Source of the DNA: Ichthyophthirius multifiliis | Lineage: Eukaryota > Ciliophora > Oligohymenophorea > Hymenostomatida | Reading direction: 5' to 3' | DNA: 33,687 nucleotides | Assembly (NCBI RefSeq): GCF_000220395.1 | Contig: NW_004086642.1 | Location: 1 to 33,687 of the forward strand | Program-made: the position numbers and the translations under genes | The notes under the pieces: model-generated | What the model saw: the letters and a program-made list of their open reading frames with translations, nothing else | What the model was told of the DNA's origin: nothing | Database searches by the model: none | Shown here: positions 1-10,947 of the stretch, piece by piece | Numbering within the stretch: the stretch's first letter is position 1 | Layout of the letters: each line of letters starts with the position of its first letter

Positions 1-215
1 AACTAAAAATTAAATCTAAGAAAAAAAAAAAATAAAATTAATAATAAAATTAATTTAATAGATTAATATATATATATAATATTATAATATTATAAATATA
101 TATATATATATATTTATAAATATTTATCTATATATAAATATGTATATATATTTATTTATATATATATATGTATAATTAAAAATAATTTGTTATTTATATT
201 TTTTAATAAAAAAAA

Positions 216-1437
216 TCAAATTGGCCCATTTATAGAATTATATTAATATATTTATTCTTTTTATTAAATTTCACTCTCATAATTGTTTCTATTTTAATAT
301 ATATTTTTAATTTATTCAGATGTATCATTTTAAGTAATCTGTTTATTAAAAGTTTAAAACTCTTTTTTTTTTGCATTTGATTTATTATAAAAGCCGCTTA
401 TTAACTAAATTTTCTTGTTTAATTTTATTCTGTTTAAGAAATAATATCTTGAGATTAATAATTATTTTTTTATTTAACCATTTATTCTCTTTAATTATTA
501 TAAAAATTCCATTTTGATATTAAATGATCTAGAATAAACGCAACCATTAAATTCATACAAATAATAACAGATACAATATACCAAAAAATAAAAAATATTC
601 TTACTAATTTAGTTTCAGATATTATTTCATGGGCTTATACCTTTTTTTTTTTTTATTTTTATTATTATTTTTTTACATTTAACATCCAATTATTAACTAT
701 TAAAAGTTAAAATAATAATATAAACGAAGATATTAAATCATTAAAATTATTTAATACATAATGAGTTGTATATAAAGAAGAATTTATTTACTCTTCATAA
801 TTATAAGTCATTTTTCCTCCGAAAATATGCTAACCTTTTTTTTATTTTAAAAAAAAATATTATATAAAAAAAATTTAATAATTAAAATTAGTATTACCAA
901 AAGCTGAAAACATATAAAACATTATTAACAAAACACCAAATAAATCCATAATAATAGGTAAAAATCCAGAAAGTGAATTTAATATAATATTAAATTATAA
1001 GAAACTAAAAACAAAATATAACATTCTAATAACTCTAGTTGATATTAAAATGATGCATATTTATGCTACGTTTTAAGTAACATCACAAAAAATTAAAATT
1101 AACATAATTTTTACAGCAAAAACATTTATAATTTCATAAAAATAATATTTATTTTTAATTATAAACTATTTATCATAATAAATTTTAATTATATTATCAA
1201 TTAAAAAAAAAGAATTAAACACTAAATTAATAATACACCAAATTTTAATATTTTCAAATTTATAAATATTATCAGATTAATTAATTATATAAATAAAATT
1301 TGCAAGACTTAACGATCCCATTATAAAAGTTTATTTAAATCCGAAAATATAAAAATTCTATATCAAAACTTATTTTTCTTATTAATCTTATGTATTTTAT
1401 TTTATATCACTATTAAATATGAATAAATGTAAAATAA

Positions 1438-1503
<66 letters not shown>

Positions 1504-2658
1504 CATTAGAAAATCTAAACTTTACGAATCATTAATATCTTAGCTTTACAAATAGTTATCTAAATAATTTTTTATATCATTTCTGTTTTCAACGAAAAAA
1601 TTATTTATTTAATTCTACATTTCATTTTTATAACATGTATAAAATACTCCTAATACCATATTTAATAGTAAAATATAATTTACTAATAAAAATATTATGA
1701 AATAAATAGGCGCCCACCTACAATCATTATAATAAGGCATCATAACATCTGGAAAATTACTCGTTGTTTATAATATAGTTAATTTATAGCAAGATTCCCA
1801 ATAATCAGTAAAATAATGTTCAGAAGATTTTTAATCATAAAATAAAACTTTTCCTAAACCAGCAAAAAGAAGTATATTAATCCCTAAAATTGAAAGCAAT
1901 GGTAAACCTTGCTTTACTACATATAAATGCATTGCTAGACTTCTTCTTAAAACTCGACTTTTATATATTTTTATGTACTTATATTTTTAATTTATATATA
2001 TATATATTTACTTATATAAGACAAAATATACAGGTAACAGAAATTGAGTTATATTAAAATAAAATTAATCAAAAATAAGAATTATTGAAGATTAAGTAAA
2101 AATTAACATAGTAATAATATTTAAAGCTAATTTTTTTTTTTATGTGTTTATCTGTCTTTTAAAAATTTTTATTTTAAGAATTTATTTAGAGTCAAAAAAA
2201 TTATTAAAATCATTTGTGTTGGATAATATATTTCTTTTTCTATATAATATATATTTGAAGTAGGTATTTTAGTTTTTTTGTCAGGTGATAATCTACAATA
2301 ATCCTGTTAAGCAATAATTTTTTTTTAAAAAAATAAAAAATATGAAAAATATGATATACTGAGTATTAATTTGTACACCATAATGGTTTTTCGAAAAAAC
2401 CTAATATTATAAGCAAAATAAAACTTATAATTCTTAAAGTAGCTAAATTATTAAAAAATTTTCTAAAATATTAAGCCCTAGAACCTTATTCTTATTTTTT
2501 GATTCAATTAATATTTCTTTTAAATTATTTAACATTACAACTGCACTTATATCTTCGCTAATTACTTATTTTAATTATTTTTCATAATTATCATCTATTT
2601 AAAATTCATAAACCTTATTATTATCTTTTTAAAAGTTTCTTTAATTGATTTACTACAT
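216..2658 (-). CDS. Two-pore cation channel (TPC family)
   Basis: Two-domain voltage-gated-like cation channel, normally in endolysosomal or acidic-store membranes. Seven exons; introns at 2478-2533, 2304-2359, 1958-2011, 1410-1504, 835-897 and 641-676. Start is ATG at 2658; TGA at 218-216. The spliced model is 694 aa if one A is added in each of two A-runs (2131-2141 and 363-372). Domain I helix S1 carries the TPC hallmark FFEKPLWC. Pore I (residues about 243-255) reads TTSNFPDVMMPYY, almost the animal TPC signature. Pore II (about 547) reads VNNW, followed by the final helix ending NLMVAFILDHL. An S4-like RVLRRSL follows domain I S3. The C-terminal tail is Gln/Asn-rich and cytosolic. The family call is secure from both filters; ion selectivity and gating ligand are inference. 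The two A-run repairs are needed to keep conserved helices in one frame, so the raw sequence appears broken there. Confidence 0.9.
1442..1500. repeat. (AT)n microsatellite in a channel-gene intron
   Basis: About 59 bases of uninterrupted AT dinucleotides filling most of the fourth intron (1410-1504) of the two-pore channel gene. Confidence 0.9.
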
Positions 2659-3110
2659 AAATTAAATAGATTTATTACAAAATATTATAATTAAGTTCGC
2701 AAATATAAATTTTCTTATTAATTATTTATTTAAGTAATATATATTTAATATATTTGCAAAATATATATATATATATTTTATTCTATGTATATTAAATATA
2801 TTATTTTATAAATTTAAATATTTTATTCATATATGATATAAATTTATATTAAAAAAATTAAATATTTTTATTATAGATTTTTTTCGTAAATTATATAATA
2901 AATATCTAAAATTAAAAAAAATGAAATTTAATATTAATTTTTTTTTTTAATATTATTATCATTATGAATGATAATAAATATAACTATTTTTATAATGTTC
3001 CGATATAATTATTAAATAATAAAAAAAGGAGATGTTTTTAATTTATTTAATACCACATGAATATGCATTTATTTTATTTATTAAATTATAAAAATAAAAT
3101 TATTCTAATT
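2659..3110. other. Intergenic spacer, channel promoter side
   Basis: Lies between the start of the channel gene and the TGA of the MORN gene, both on the minus strand. It holds AT-rich simple sequence, homopolymers and short AT repeats. No family-like open frame or RNA gene is visible. It must contain the channel promoter and the MORN 3' end. Confidence 0.5.
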
Positions 3111-4150
3111 TCATTTTTATAGCCACTTTAAATCTATTGTAATATCTTTTTTATTTTTCTTTTTTAATTATTTAAAATTTTAATTAAATTATATTATGTA
3201 TACTTCATCTTTTGGAGGAACTTTAGTCTAAATATATTTTCCTTCAACAATATTACCATTTTATAATTTCCAATGTCCTATTATGTATATATTAGTTTTT
3301 TATAGAATTTTCATTTTAAATTCGTAGTTGTCTATAAATTATTCTATAGACAGCTTAAATAAAATAGTTTATTATTTACCAAGCAATTAAAAATTTTTAT
3401 TAGCTGCCTATAGAATAATTTCTATACAACCATAATGTAATTTTATATAAAATCAGTATATATTAAGAATATAAAATATAAATTAAATTAAAATAAACAG
3501 AACCTTCTCCAACAGGCATATTATATTCAAATTATCCTTCATATACATTTCCATTTGGATAAATCCATTCTCCTTCTAAAAATTTATTTTCATGCCATAC
3601 CCCTTTAAGCTAAATTTAGTAATTTTAAATAGAAAATTTTAATTAAAAAAAAATAATCGTTAATAAATAAATAAATACTCTCATTTAAGTTTTAAAAAAC
3701 AAATATATTCCAGTTCCATGTTTTTCCCGTTTTACCATTACCCACTATAAATATCTCCATTTTGATAAACATATCTTCCTTCTCCGTGCATTTTATCATT
3801 TTTCCACTCACCTTTATTTTTATTTTTTGAAATTATATTTAAAAATAAATATATTTTATTATACCATAATATTCCTCTTTTTATTCTTAGGGTAAATTAA
3901 CTGTCAATATTCCAATTCCATCTTTTTTATTATTTTGGAATTCGCCTTTATATACATCATTTGGAACATTTTCTTTTCTGGATATGTGATAATATGTGCC
4001 ATTTCCAAATTTTACTCCGTTTTCATATTATCCTTCATAAATATCTCCATTTGGGAATTCTGCTCTTGCATAACCTGTGAAGTTAATGTAATCTGTTAGT
4101 TATCCTTCCTAATTTACAAATGTAAATGGTTTTTCTTCTATTTATGACAT
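3111..4150 (-). CDS. MORN-repeat protein
   Basis: MORN repeats are about 23-residue beta-hairpin units that bind membranes or scaffold cytoskeletal and ciliary structures. Four exons; introns 3812-3864, 3610-3678 and 3278-3503. The spliced model is 230 aa if one A is added in the A-run at 3721-3725 (which restores GKKHGTG); without it the frame meets TGA within about 15 codons. Repeat cores run along the whole protein: FPNGDIYEG, NDVYKGEF, GEWKNDKMHGEG, YQNGDIYSG, YPNGNVYEG and LQNGNIVEG, about seven units. A basic tail ends at TGA 3113-3111. Start is the ATG at 4150; the next gene (OSCP1) starts 159 bp away on the other strand, so the two probably share a promoter. The last intron is unusually long (226 nt) and holds a strong inverted repeat. 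Similar proteins act in radial spokes or basal bodies, but repeats alone do not decide this. Confidence 0.88.
3327..3430. repeat. Hairpin/MITE-like inverted repeat inside an intron
   Basis: Arms 3327-3355 and 3402-3430 are inverted copies, matching at 26 of 29 positions, around a 46-nt loop. Each arm starts GTTGT and contains a CTATA...TATAG mini-palindrome. The element lies wholly inside the last intron of the MORN gene (3278-3503), which is about three to four times longer than its other introns. It could be a miniature inverted-repeat insertion, a residue of an internal eliminated-type sequence, or a structured intronic RNA. No transposase is present and I see no second copy in the window. 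Confidence 0.75.
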
Positions 4151-4309
4151 ACTTTATTATTATATTTTTTATTTTTGTTATTAAATCGAAATAAGTTATT
4201 TTTTTAAAAAAATAAATAAATATAAATATAAATATAAATATAAATAAATAATTTACATTGAAAAAAATTATCTAAAAGAAAATATATTTTTATAATTAAA
4301 AAACAAAAA
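4151..4309. promoter_or_regulatory. Divergent MORN/OSCP1 promoter region
   Basis: 159 bp between two outward-facing starts. It holds a 6-bp-period TATAAA tandem (about 4221-4245, four copies) and flanking A-runs. Bidirectional use is inferred from spacing only; such AT repeats are common in this DNA. Confidence 0.4.
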
Positions 4310-5644
4310 ATGGAATTAGGTTGTTTTTTGGCAAATCCAATAATATTAATAAATACTGGTGGAGAAATGGTTTATATATTAAATCAACGTTTACAAGCCC
4401 AACAAATAAATAATCAGAAAGGTGTTCAAGTATTAACAGATATAATAAAATGTTTATTTTCCGGATAATTAATGACCTAACTTTTTAAAGGTTAAAAGAC
4501 TATCACAATGCAATTTTTCCGAAATTTAATTGAAAAAATAGTTCATTGTTCTATAATGAAACTAAACTAAAGTTCAATGCAAAAATTAACAGATTTAGTC
4601 TTAATGGGTTTTAAACTATAAATAATAAATGCTACATAGCCTTCTGAATTTTATGATATTACCATGAATCATTTTAATGGAATTGTCGATATTCTAAATC
4701 ATGGTCCTGGAATAGAAGCTATGATGTAAATTAAGAAAAAATTCGAGTAATAATATGCCAAAATGAGTTGTTATGATTATTTTCTTATAAAATAAGAAAT
4801 ATTAAAGTTCGTGTAAGATTTTAAATAAAGAGTCTTTGTATTTTTAGAAGAAAAAATTTAAGCTGATACTGGTGAATTTAGAATCTATAATGGATAGCCG
4901 GCAGGACCTTATGTAGGAATTCCTGGATAAGTATGTATATACGATTCTTAGGGAGTTTTGAATTTAAAGTTATTCAAAAATTTAGAAAATACTAAATTTT
5001 TTGTATAAAATGGTTAAAATAAAAGCTTTATTAATGTAATAAGTGAATGGGGATAAAATATATATGTATCAGGAAGGAAGTAAAAAGATTATAGTTAAAT
5101 ATAAGGAGAAAATTAAAAAAATATAGACTTTAATAATGTTGTTAAATGTGGAAATGCAAATGATGAATAAATGATTTCTTAATTAAAATTAAATACATCT
5201 TAAGCAAAATAAAATTTCGATAATTTAACTAATATGATAAAAGGAAACAAAAAAGAAGATCATGATAATTTTTAAATTAATATTTTTAATTAAAATAAAT
5301 TTAATATTAATCAAAATACTTAAACTTAGATTATAGATTAATAAGATAATAATTTCTTAAGTGATTTAATTATTATTGGTATATTATTTTTATAAAATTA
5401 TAATATTATTTTTTATTTAATATATATTTATATACTATAGATTAAAAAAGAGATTAAAATCTCATATAAAAAAATATTCAGGATTTATTTGGAAATTTAG
5501 GTTTTTTTTTTTTTAACATTGAATTAAATTAAATTTTATAATGGAAAAAAAATAAAAATAGATATTAATCAGGATGAATAAAATTAAGAAGAAGAATAAA
5601 ATGGACAAGATTTATTAGATATGATGGATTAATTATAAGATTGA
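4310..5644 (+). CDS. OSCP1: OSCP1 (organic solute carrier partner 1) homologue
   Basis: OSCP1/NOR1 proteins are conserved in ciliated eukaryotes and locate to basal bodies and cilia; the biochemical role is poorly defined. Three exons; introns 5379-5440 and 5501-5561. The spliced frame is exactly 404 codons (403 aa). Family landmarks in order: N-terminal NTGGEMVYILNQRLQAQ (human LGGEMLYILDQRLRAQ), HCSIMKLNQSSMQKL (human HASIMKLNQASMDKL), TMNHF, VQDFKQRVFVFLEEKIQ, PGQV, a Q/N-rich linker, IQDLFGNL, and a C-terminal DLLDMMDQL that matches the human DLLAMMDEL tail. Start ATG is preceded by an A-rich leader, as in the other genes here. No frame problem is seen. It pairs divergently with the MORN gene and converges on the LamG gene, about 255 bp between stops. 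Confidence 0.95.
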
Positions 5645-5899
5645 AGAAAAAATATATAAAATCCATTTAAAGTAACAAAAATTTTTTTTTTTTTAAAATC
5701 GTCATTTCATAAATTTATTAAATAATATATTTATTATTTTAATAAAAAAATATATCAAATTAATCTTGATACTAACCAAAAAATACTATATAATTTTATA
5801 AATTTAAATAATGAAAAAAAAAATATATTAAAATAACGAATAATAGCAAATATTTATCATTTTTATCAATATTATTTAATAAATTTAACAACATTTTTT

Positions 5900-7232
5900 T
5901 CAAGACTACATAATATCCTAAAGATCAACACAACAAATACCAATTCCAGAGTTTGCAGAACCCGAATCTTCTTAATTATCAATTTAAAATAACTAATTAT
6001 AACTCCAAATATTATTATTATGTTCAATCCATCCCATAATTCTTGCCACATTATAAGCACCAGAATAAATTTCTAAAGAAGTACATAAATGATAACCTTA
6101 AATACATGATTACTTAGCAGTTTCCAATTCACAATTAATACACCCTAAATGCAAAAAAGAAGGCTCTATTCCTCCCAAAAACATAGAAGCTTCAGCCTAT
6201 ACTTAATAACTTTTAATTTCATAATTATATATTTTCAATTCGTCTACAAATGCATTTAGAATACAATCATCTGAAAACCATGGAGTATTTCCTATATAAA
6301 ATGGTGAGTCGTTTTCTACATCAAAGCTTTACAGAACAGCTACTTAATCGAGAATACCATTTATATAAAGTTTTATTTTCTAACTGCTTTTTGATAAACT
6401 AATATGAGCCCATTTATTATAAGATAATCTTGCGTTTGATTCCAAAATATTCCCCTTTATATATTATATTAAAATTATTTTATTTTAATACTTCCAAAAA
6501 TTCATTTGTATCGAGTGTGGATATGAAAATTTTTATACTCCTTTTTTCTTTATTAAAATATATACCTGGTTGTCTTTCGAATTTTCCTTCAATAAGATTA
6601 TCAAATCCTTTTTATATTATAGGGCATTCTTTTTTTCCTTTTACTTTTTTTTATTTTTATAAAAAAATAAATTGATTAAAAAAACATTGTTTTTCTTCAA
6701 CAGGAAAATAGTAAAATTAAATTGTATATGAAGAAGATTTTAATTATTCTTAAGGTATATTTATAGATAAGTAATTTTTTCCATTAAAAAATAAACTATT
6801 CCCTTAACCTCCCCAAGGTTATCCTTTTTATATATCAGAACCTTCATTTGGATGATTAGAATTGCCAGATATATCTAAATTCTATTATTTTATTTTTTAA
6901 AAATTAAATTAATTGATTAATTATACATTTTTATCATCAAATGAGTAATAACCTATTAATCCTTCCATTTTAGCTGGAGGTACTAATATTTTATCACCTT
7001 TATATTAAAAAATTAATATTATTAGAAAATAAACTAAATTCGAATTAAAATACCATCAAATAAACATATACTTCCATCTAAATCAATATCACATTATGAA
7101 TCATAGGGTTTTCTAATTATATTTTTTTATAATGAACATAAAAATGTATTTAATTTTATATCGTTTATATATTATATCTACAAACTGTGCTTTTAAAGTC
7201 GAAATCAAAATTAAAAAAATTACAATTTTCAT
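5900..7232 (-). CDS. Secreted LamG-like protein with Cys-rich C-terminal module
   Basis: Six exons; introns 7113-7185, 6998-7053, 6882-6926, 6644-6685 and 6455-6491. Spliced length is exactly 360 codons (359 aa). The N-terminus MKIVIFLILISTLKAQ is a clear signal peptide. Residues about 46-260 form a concanavalin-like LamG domain: GLIGYYSFDD, DISGNSNH, LFFNGKNYLSI, NKWAHISL, IKLYINGILD, PFYIGNTPW and AFVDELKIYN are the expected strands. Residues about 281-352 form a compact Cys module (LGCINC, SC, HLC, ICC) with ARIMGW and IW motifs. No membrane segment or GPI-type tail follows. This points to a secreted or lumenal carbohydrate/protein-binding molecule; the ligand is unknown. Intron 6644-6685 is 42 nt and in frame, so retention would only add 14 residues. 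The 37-nt intron removes what first looks like a frameshift. Confidence 0.85.
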
Positions 7233-7503
7233 TTATTTTATATTTAAAAACGAAGTATTATGTATATAAATATTTTTTTAAAAAAATTTTGTTGTATAAA
7301 TTAATTTTATAAAAAGATTATTTAATTTATATATAACAAAAATTTAAATTTTAAAGTTTAGAAATATAATAAAAACCTTAAGTATTATATATTTATAAAA
7401 AATTATTCTTATTTTAATTTTTTTTAAATACAATCAATAAAAAATAAAAACTGACTAATATATATATATATAAAATAATTCTAATATTAAATAAAAAATA
7501 TTC

Positions 7504-9327
7504 TCAATTAATCAAACTTTAATGATTAACTTTTTTAGCATTCTAAACTTATTTACTAACTAAATTTTCATCAACAATTTAGAATTTAGCCGAGATTTCA
7601 ATAAAGTCATTTATAAATCCTTTGTAAGCTACATTAGATCTATAAATATATGGAATATCCTTACATTATCCCTTAAAGAATGCAAAAACAGGCGAATTAG
7701 CATAATAAGGGCAACTACTTAAATTATTTTTAATATGATTAATCCTATTAAACTCAACATACTCACTTTTTTAAAAAGAATCCTTATTAGTTAAATACTA
7801 TAATCCCAATTCTTCATACAAAGGTCCGTAAGAAGCACAAGCTGAACAATTATTCGCATAAAAAAATAACGCTTAATTTTTCAAATTATTCTTGATTTCT
7901 TTTTCAAAAGTATTTCCGACAATTTTCCTTGAATATTTTCTATATTTAGGTACTCTTTATGAAGCAAATGTTTCTTTTACATCATCTTTTTCTTCGACAA
8001 CTTTTTAAATCCAATCAAGTACATCTTTCATTTATAAAGAAGGCCCATCATAAGTGAAAATATAAGAATGTGGCTTTAGAAATTCTTCTCTTGAAATATT
8101 ACTTTCTTAGAGTTCTTTTTTCGAATTAATGTAGTATAACTGTAGATGCTTTTCCCTTTTCTTAGCGCTTTAAAGCTATATTTTATACGCTGTATTATTT
8201 TCTCTGTCATGAGCTTTTGAATAGTTAAAAGAAATTTTCTCCCATAATTATTCAGGCATAGATTTGTACAAATTTTAAGCTAATTTTACTAACTCTCCAT
8301 GTGTTTATTTATCTACTTTATTTTTGTCTACATTAATTACTAAATCGAATTCCTTTTCTAAATAAAAAGACTATGATCCAAAAATGTTGATTTTATTATA
8401 TGTGTTCGTGGCATTTTTTATTATTGTAGATATATTATTATCCTTTAAATTCGCAAATTTTTAGCAACAAAATTTTTATTCTTTTAACTATAAAGAAGGC
8501 TCTATTTACGTGAATATTGTCTATTTAATAAAAAGGTGCAAATCTCCATTTTTTTATGAAATATTTAACTCTTTAGCCACTTCTTTATCATCAATTAATA
8601 AAAAAGCAACCTTTGAATTACTCGCATATTTATTATTTAAGGACAAGTTCTTTAATTTTTTTTCAGTTTATTTATAACTAGAATCTTCTTTATCACAATA
8701 GGCTAAAATCAAAGTATTTTCATTCGAAAAATATTACAAAGAATTAAAAAATTTATCCAAATCTTTCTTCTAAAGGGAAAAAATGGGCTAGAAATATGCT
8801 TAAAGTGTGCTTTTTTCATACATATAATCTTCGAATGAAAAAGCCGTAAAACTTTCCTAATAGTTATTCTATATAAGGAAAATATCATACTAAGTAGTAT
8901 TATATTTCTTAATAAATTTTAATTCTTCTTCTTTATTTTCACTATTATTTTCGTCAAAATGCATTATTAAAATTTCCTTTCCGCCAGTCATTTATTGATA
9001 TTCTTACAAATTTTCTAAATAAGCCAAAACTTCATTTGTAAATTTTTAATTCCAGTTTGTAGATATGAATATTAATATATTTTTCCCTTCATTTATACCT
9101 TCATGGTATTTTTTTAAACAAAAAAACTCGATTTTATTTTTCTTGTTTGGCGTTTATAAATAATCCACTTTTTTAGGCTTCTCAGGCTCTTTTCGTTCCA
9201 AGGAATAGACATTTTGAAAATTTTAATAGTTCAAATATAATGACGTGGAAAGTAAAGAGGAAATAAGTAAGTGTCTTTTAGATATTACTTAGGTTAGTTT
9301 TTATATTTTAAATAAATTTCTAAACAT
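7504..9327 (-). CDS. Thioredoxin/PDI-like protein (CSAC active site)
   Basis: Single exon, 607 aa, no frame problem. The C-terminal domain starts KIVGNTFEKEI and continues ALFFYANNCSACASYGPLYE, the thioredoxin fold active site, with CSAC (Cys494, Cys497) in place of PDI CGHC. The usual downstream cis-Pro region is NSPVFAFFKG. The first about 470 residues contain at least one more thioredoxin-like beta core (NILIFISTNWN) and long helical stretches, like non-catalytic b domains. The N-terminus is basic and hydroxylated (MFRNLFKIQKLTQVISKRHL) followed by a hydrophobic patch; this resembles a mitochondrial presequence or signal anchor. The C-terminus (SLIN) has no KDEL-type retention signal. Role as thiol-disulfide oxidoreductase is inferred. 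It diverges from the SQOR-like gene across 230 bp. Confidence 0.85.
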
Positions 9328-9557
9328 ATTTTTTTTGTTAATTAATAAAAAAGTATCTAATTGTACTATTTTTTTTAATTTTGACTTTCTAAATTATAAT
9401 TCAATAAGAACAAAATATTATTTTATAATTTTTTTATTTTTAAATAAAAAATTAAAATATTTTTATTTTTTTTCAATAATACGTATTTATTAAAAGGAAA
9501 AAAAAAAATTATATAAACGATATATAGATTTTTGATAAATACAATAATAATAATAAA
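9328..9557. promoter_or_regulatory. Divergent thioredoxin/SQOR promoter region
   Basis: 230 bp between outward-facing ATGs; AT-rich with T- and A-runs. No specific motif is recognised; shared regulation is inferred from orientation. Confidence 0.35.
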
Positions 9558-10947
9558 ATGCTTTCTTAAATAATATCGAAGAATTTCTCAAAGAAATCTC
9601 CCATCCATTCTAAAATTGCAGTAATAGGAGGTGGATGTGCCAGTTTAAATTTTGTTTCCTAAATAGTTAAAGAACCAGGTATTATTCCTCATTAAATTAG
9701 AGTTTTTGATTCTTCTAAACTCCATTATTACAAGCCCGCCTGGACAATGGTTGGTGGAGGAATTTACAACATAAAAGACACAGTCAGAAAAAATGAAGAT
9801 TTATACAATAAATGGATTAATTTTATTAACCTGGCTATAGTAAAAGTATTACCTGACTAGAATTTATTAATTGCTGAAGACGGTACTGAATATTCATATG
9901 AACATTTAATTATAACTTCTGGTTTGCAAAACGATTTTGATAAAATAAAAGGTTTTTTTAAAAAATAAATATAAAAAAAAGAAAAAAAAAAGGTGCTAGA
10001 GAAGCTTTAGATGACCCAGAATTTCCCGCAGGTTCAATATATGATTATAATTACGTACAAAAATTTAATGAATTATGTTCTGATTTTGGAGGTGGAAAAG
10101 CTATATTTACCGAACCACCTCGTTCACAGGAATAATCAGGGGTTCCTTAAAAAATAATTTATTTAGCCGAAGGCAGATTTGTAAAGAAAGGAATAAGAAA
10201 CAACACTGTTATAGAAATGAGAAAAGCAGTTGATTATGAATTCCCATAACCTAAATATAGTGCTGCACTTGAAACAATCTAAAAATAAAAAAATATTAAT
10301 ATTCATAAAAACTCAAATTTAGTAGAAGTTATTAAAGATAAAAGAACTGCTATTTTTTAAAACCTTAAAACTTAAGAACTAGAAGAAGTCAAATTTGATC
10401 TTATTCATATTGTACCTTATCCCAAATTACCATAATTTTTAAATGACTCTCCTAATATTACCGATGAATAAGGATATTTAGATGTTGATATGCATACTTT
10501 GAGACATAAAAAATACTAAAATATATGGGGAATAGGTGTTTATTTTTAAAAAAACATGTATATATATTTTTTAATTTTAAAGGTGATTGTGCAAATCTTC
10601 CTACATCGAAAACTATGCCTGCTATTCTTAGCTAAACTCCTGTGGTAGTAAGTAATTTACATCATGTTTTGAGTGGAAAAGGACATATAGATTTACCTAG
10701 CAGTTATGATGGATATACTAGTTGTCCGATTTTTGTTGGAGATGGAAAACTTATGCTTATTGAATATAAATATGGGTATGTTGCTTGTGAAACATTTATG
10801 GCAAGATAAGATATACCTTCATAATTTTTCTATAAATTAAAAAAAGATTTCTTCCCTTGGGCTTATTGGAATTTAGTTCCCAGAGGTATATGGCATGGAA
10901 GAAGAACTATTTTACCTGCCTTTACTAAGGCTTTTACATCTATTTGA
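9558..10947 (+). CDS. SQOR: Sulfide:quinone oxidoreductase-like flavoprotein (SQOR family), one catalytic Cys missing
   Basis: SQOR oxidises H2S in the inner mitochondrial membrane, passing electrons to ubiquinone. Three exons; introns 9952-9992 and 10536-10582; exactly 433 aa. A basic, Ser-rich N-terminus (MLSQIISKNFSKKSPIHSK) looks mitochondrial. Conserved blocks: IAVIGGG at the FAD site, HYYKPAWTMVGGG, YEHLIITSGLQ, GVPQKIIYLAEG, GYLDVDMHTLRHKKY, GIGDCANLPTSKT, DGYTSCPIF and PWAYWNL. Relative to human SQOR the first redox Cys (KCAGAPQK, Cys201) is replaced: the sequence is EQSGVPQK, with Gln179 encoded by TAA at 10133-10135. The second Cys (YTSC, Cys360) is kept. The dinucleotide motif is GGGCAS rather than GGGSGG. 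Family membership is certain; sulfide oxidation by the usual mechanism is doubtful. Confidence 0.93.

Noticed and set aside
2478-2533. Apparent frameshift near the TPC N-terminus
   Set aside because: A 56-nt GT-AG intron joins the exons in frame into the S1 region, so no missing base is needed there.
6455-6491. Apparent frameshift in the LamG gene near 6455
   Set aside because: A 37-nt GT-AG intron removes it exactly and gives a continuous LamG strand order.
5872-6675. Short open frames on both strands within 5872-6060 and 6430-6675
   Set aside because: They overlap the LamG gene exons in other frames or on the opposite strand and have no family resemblance.
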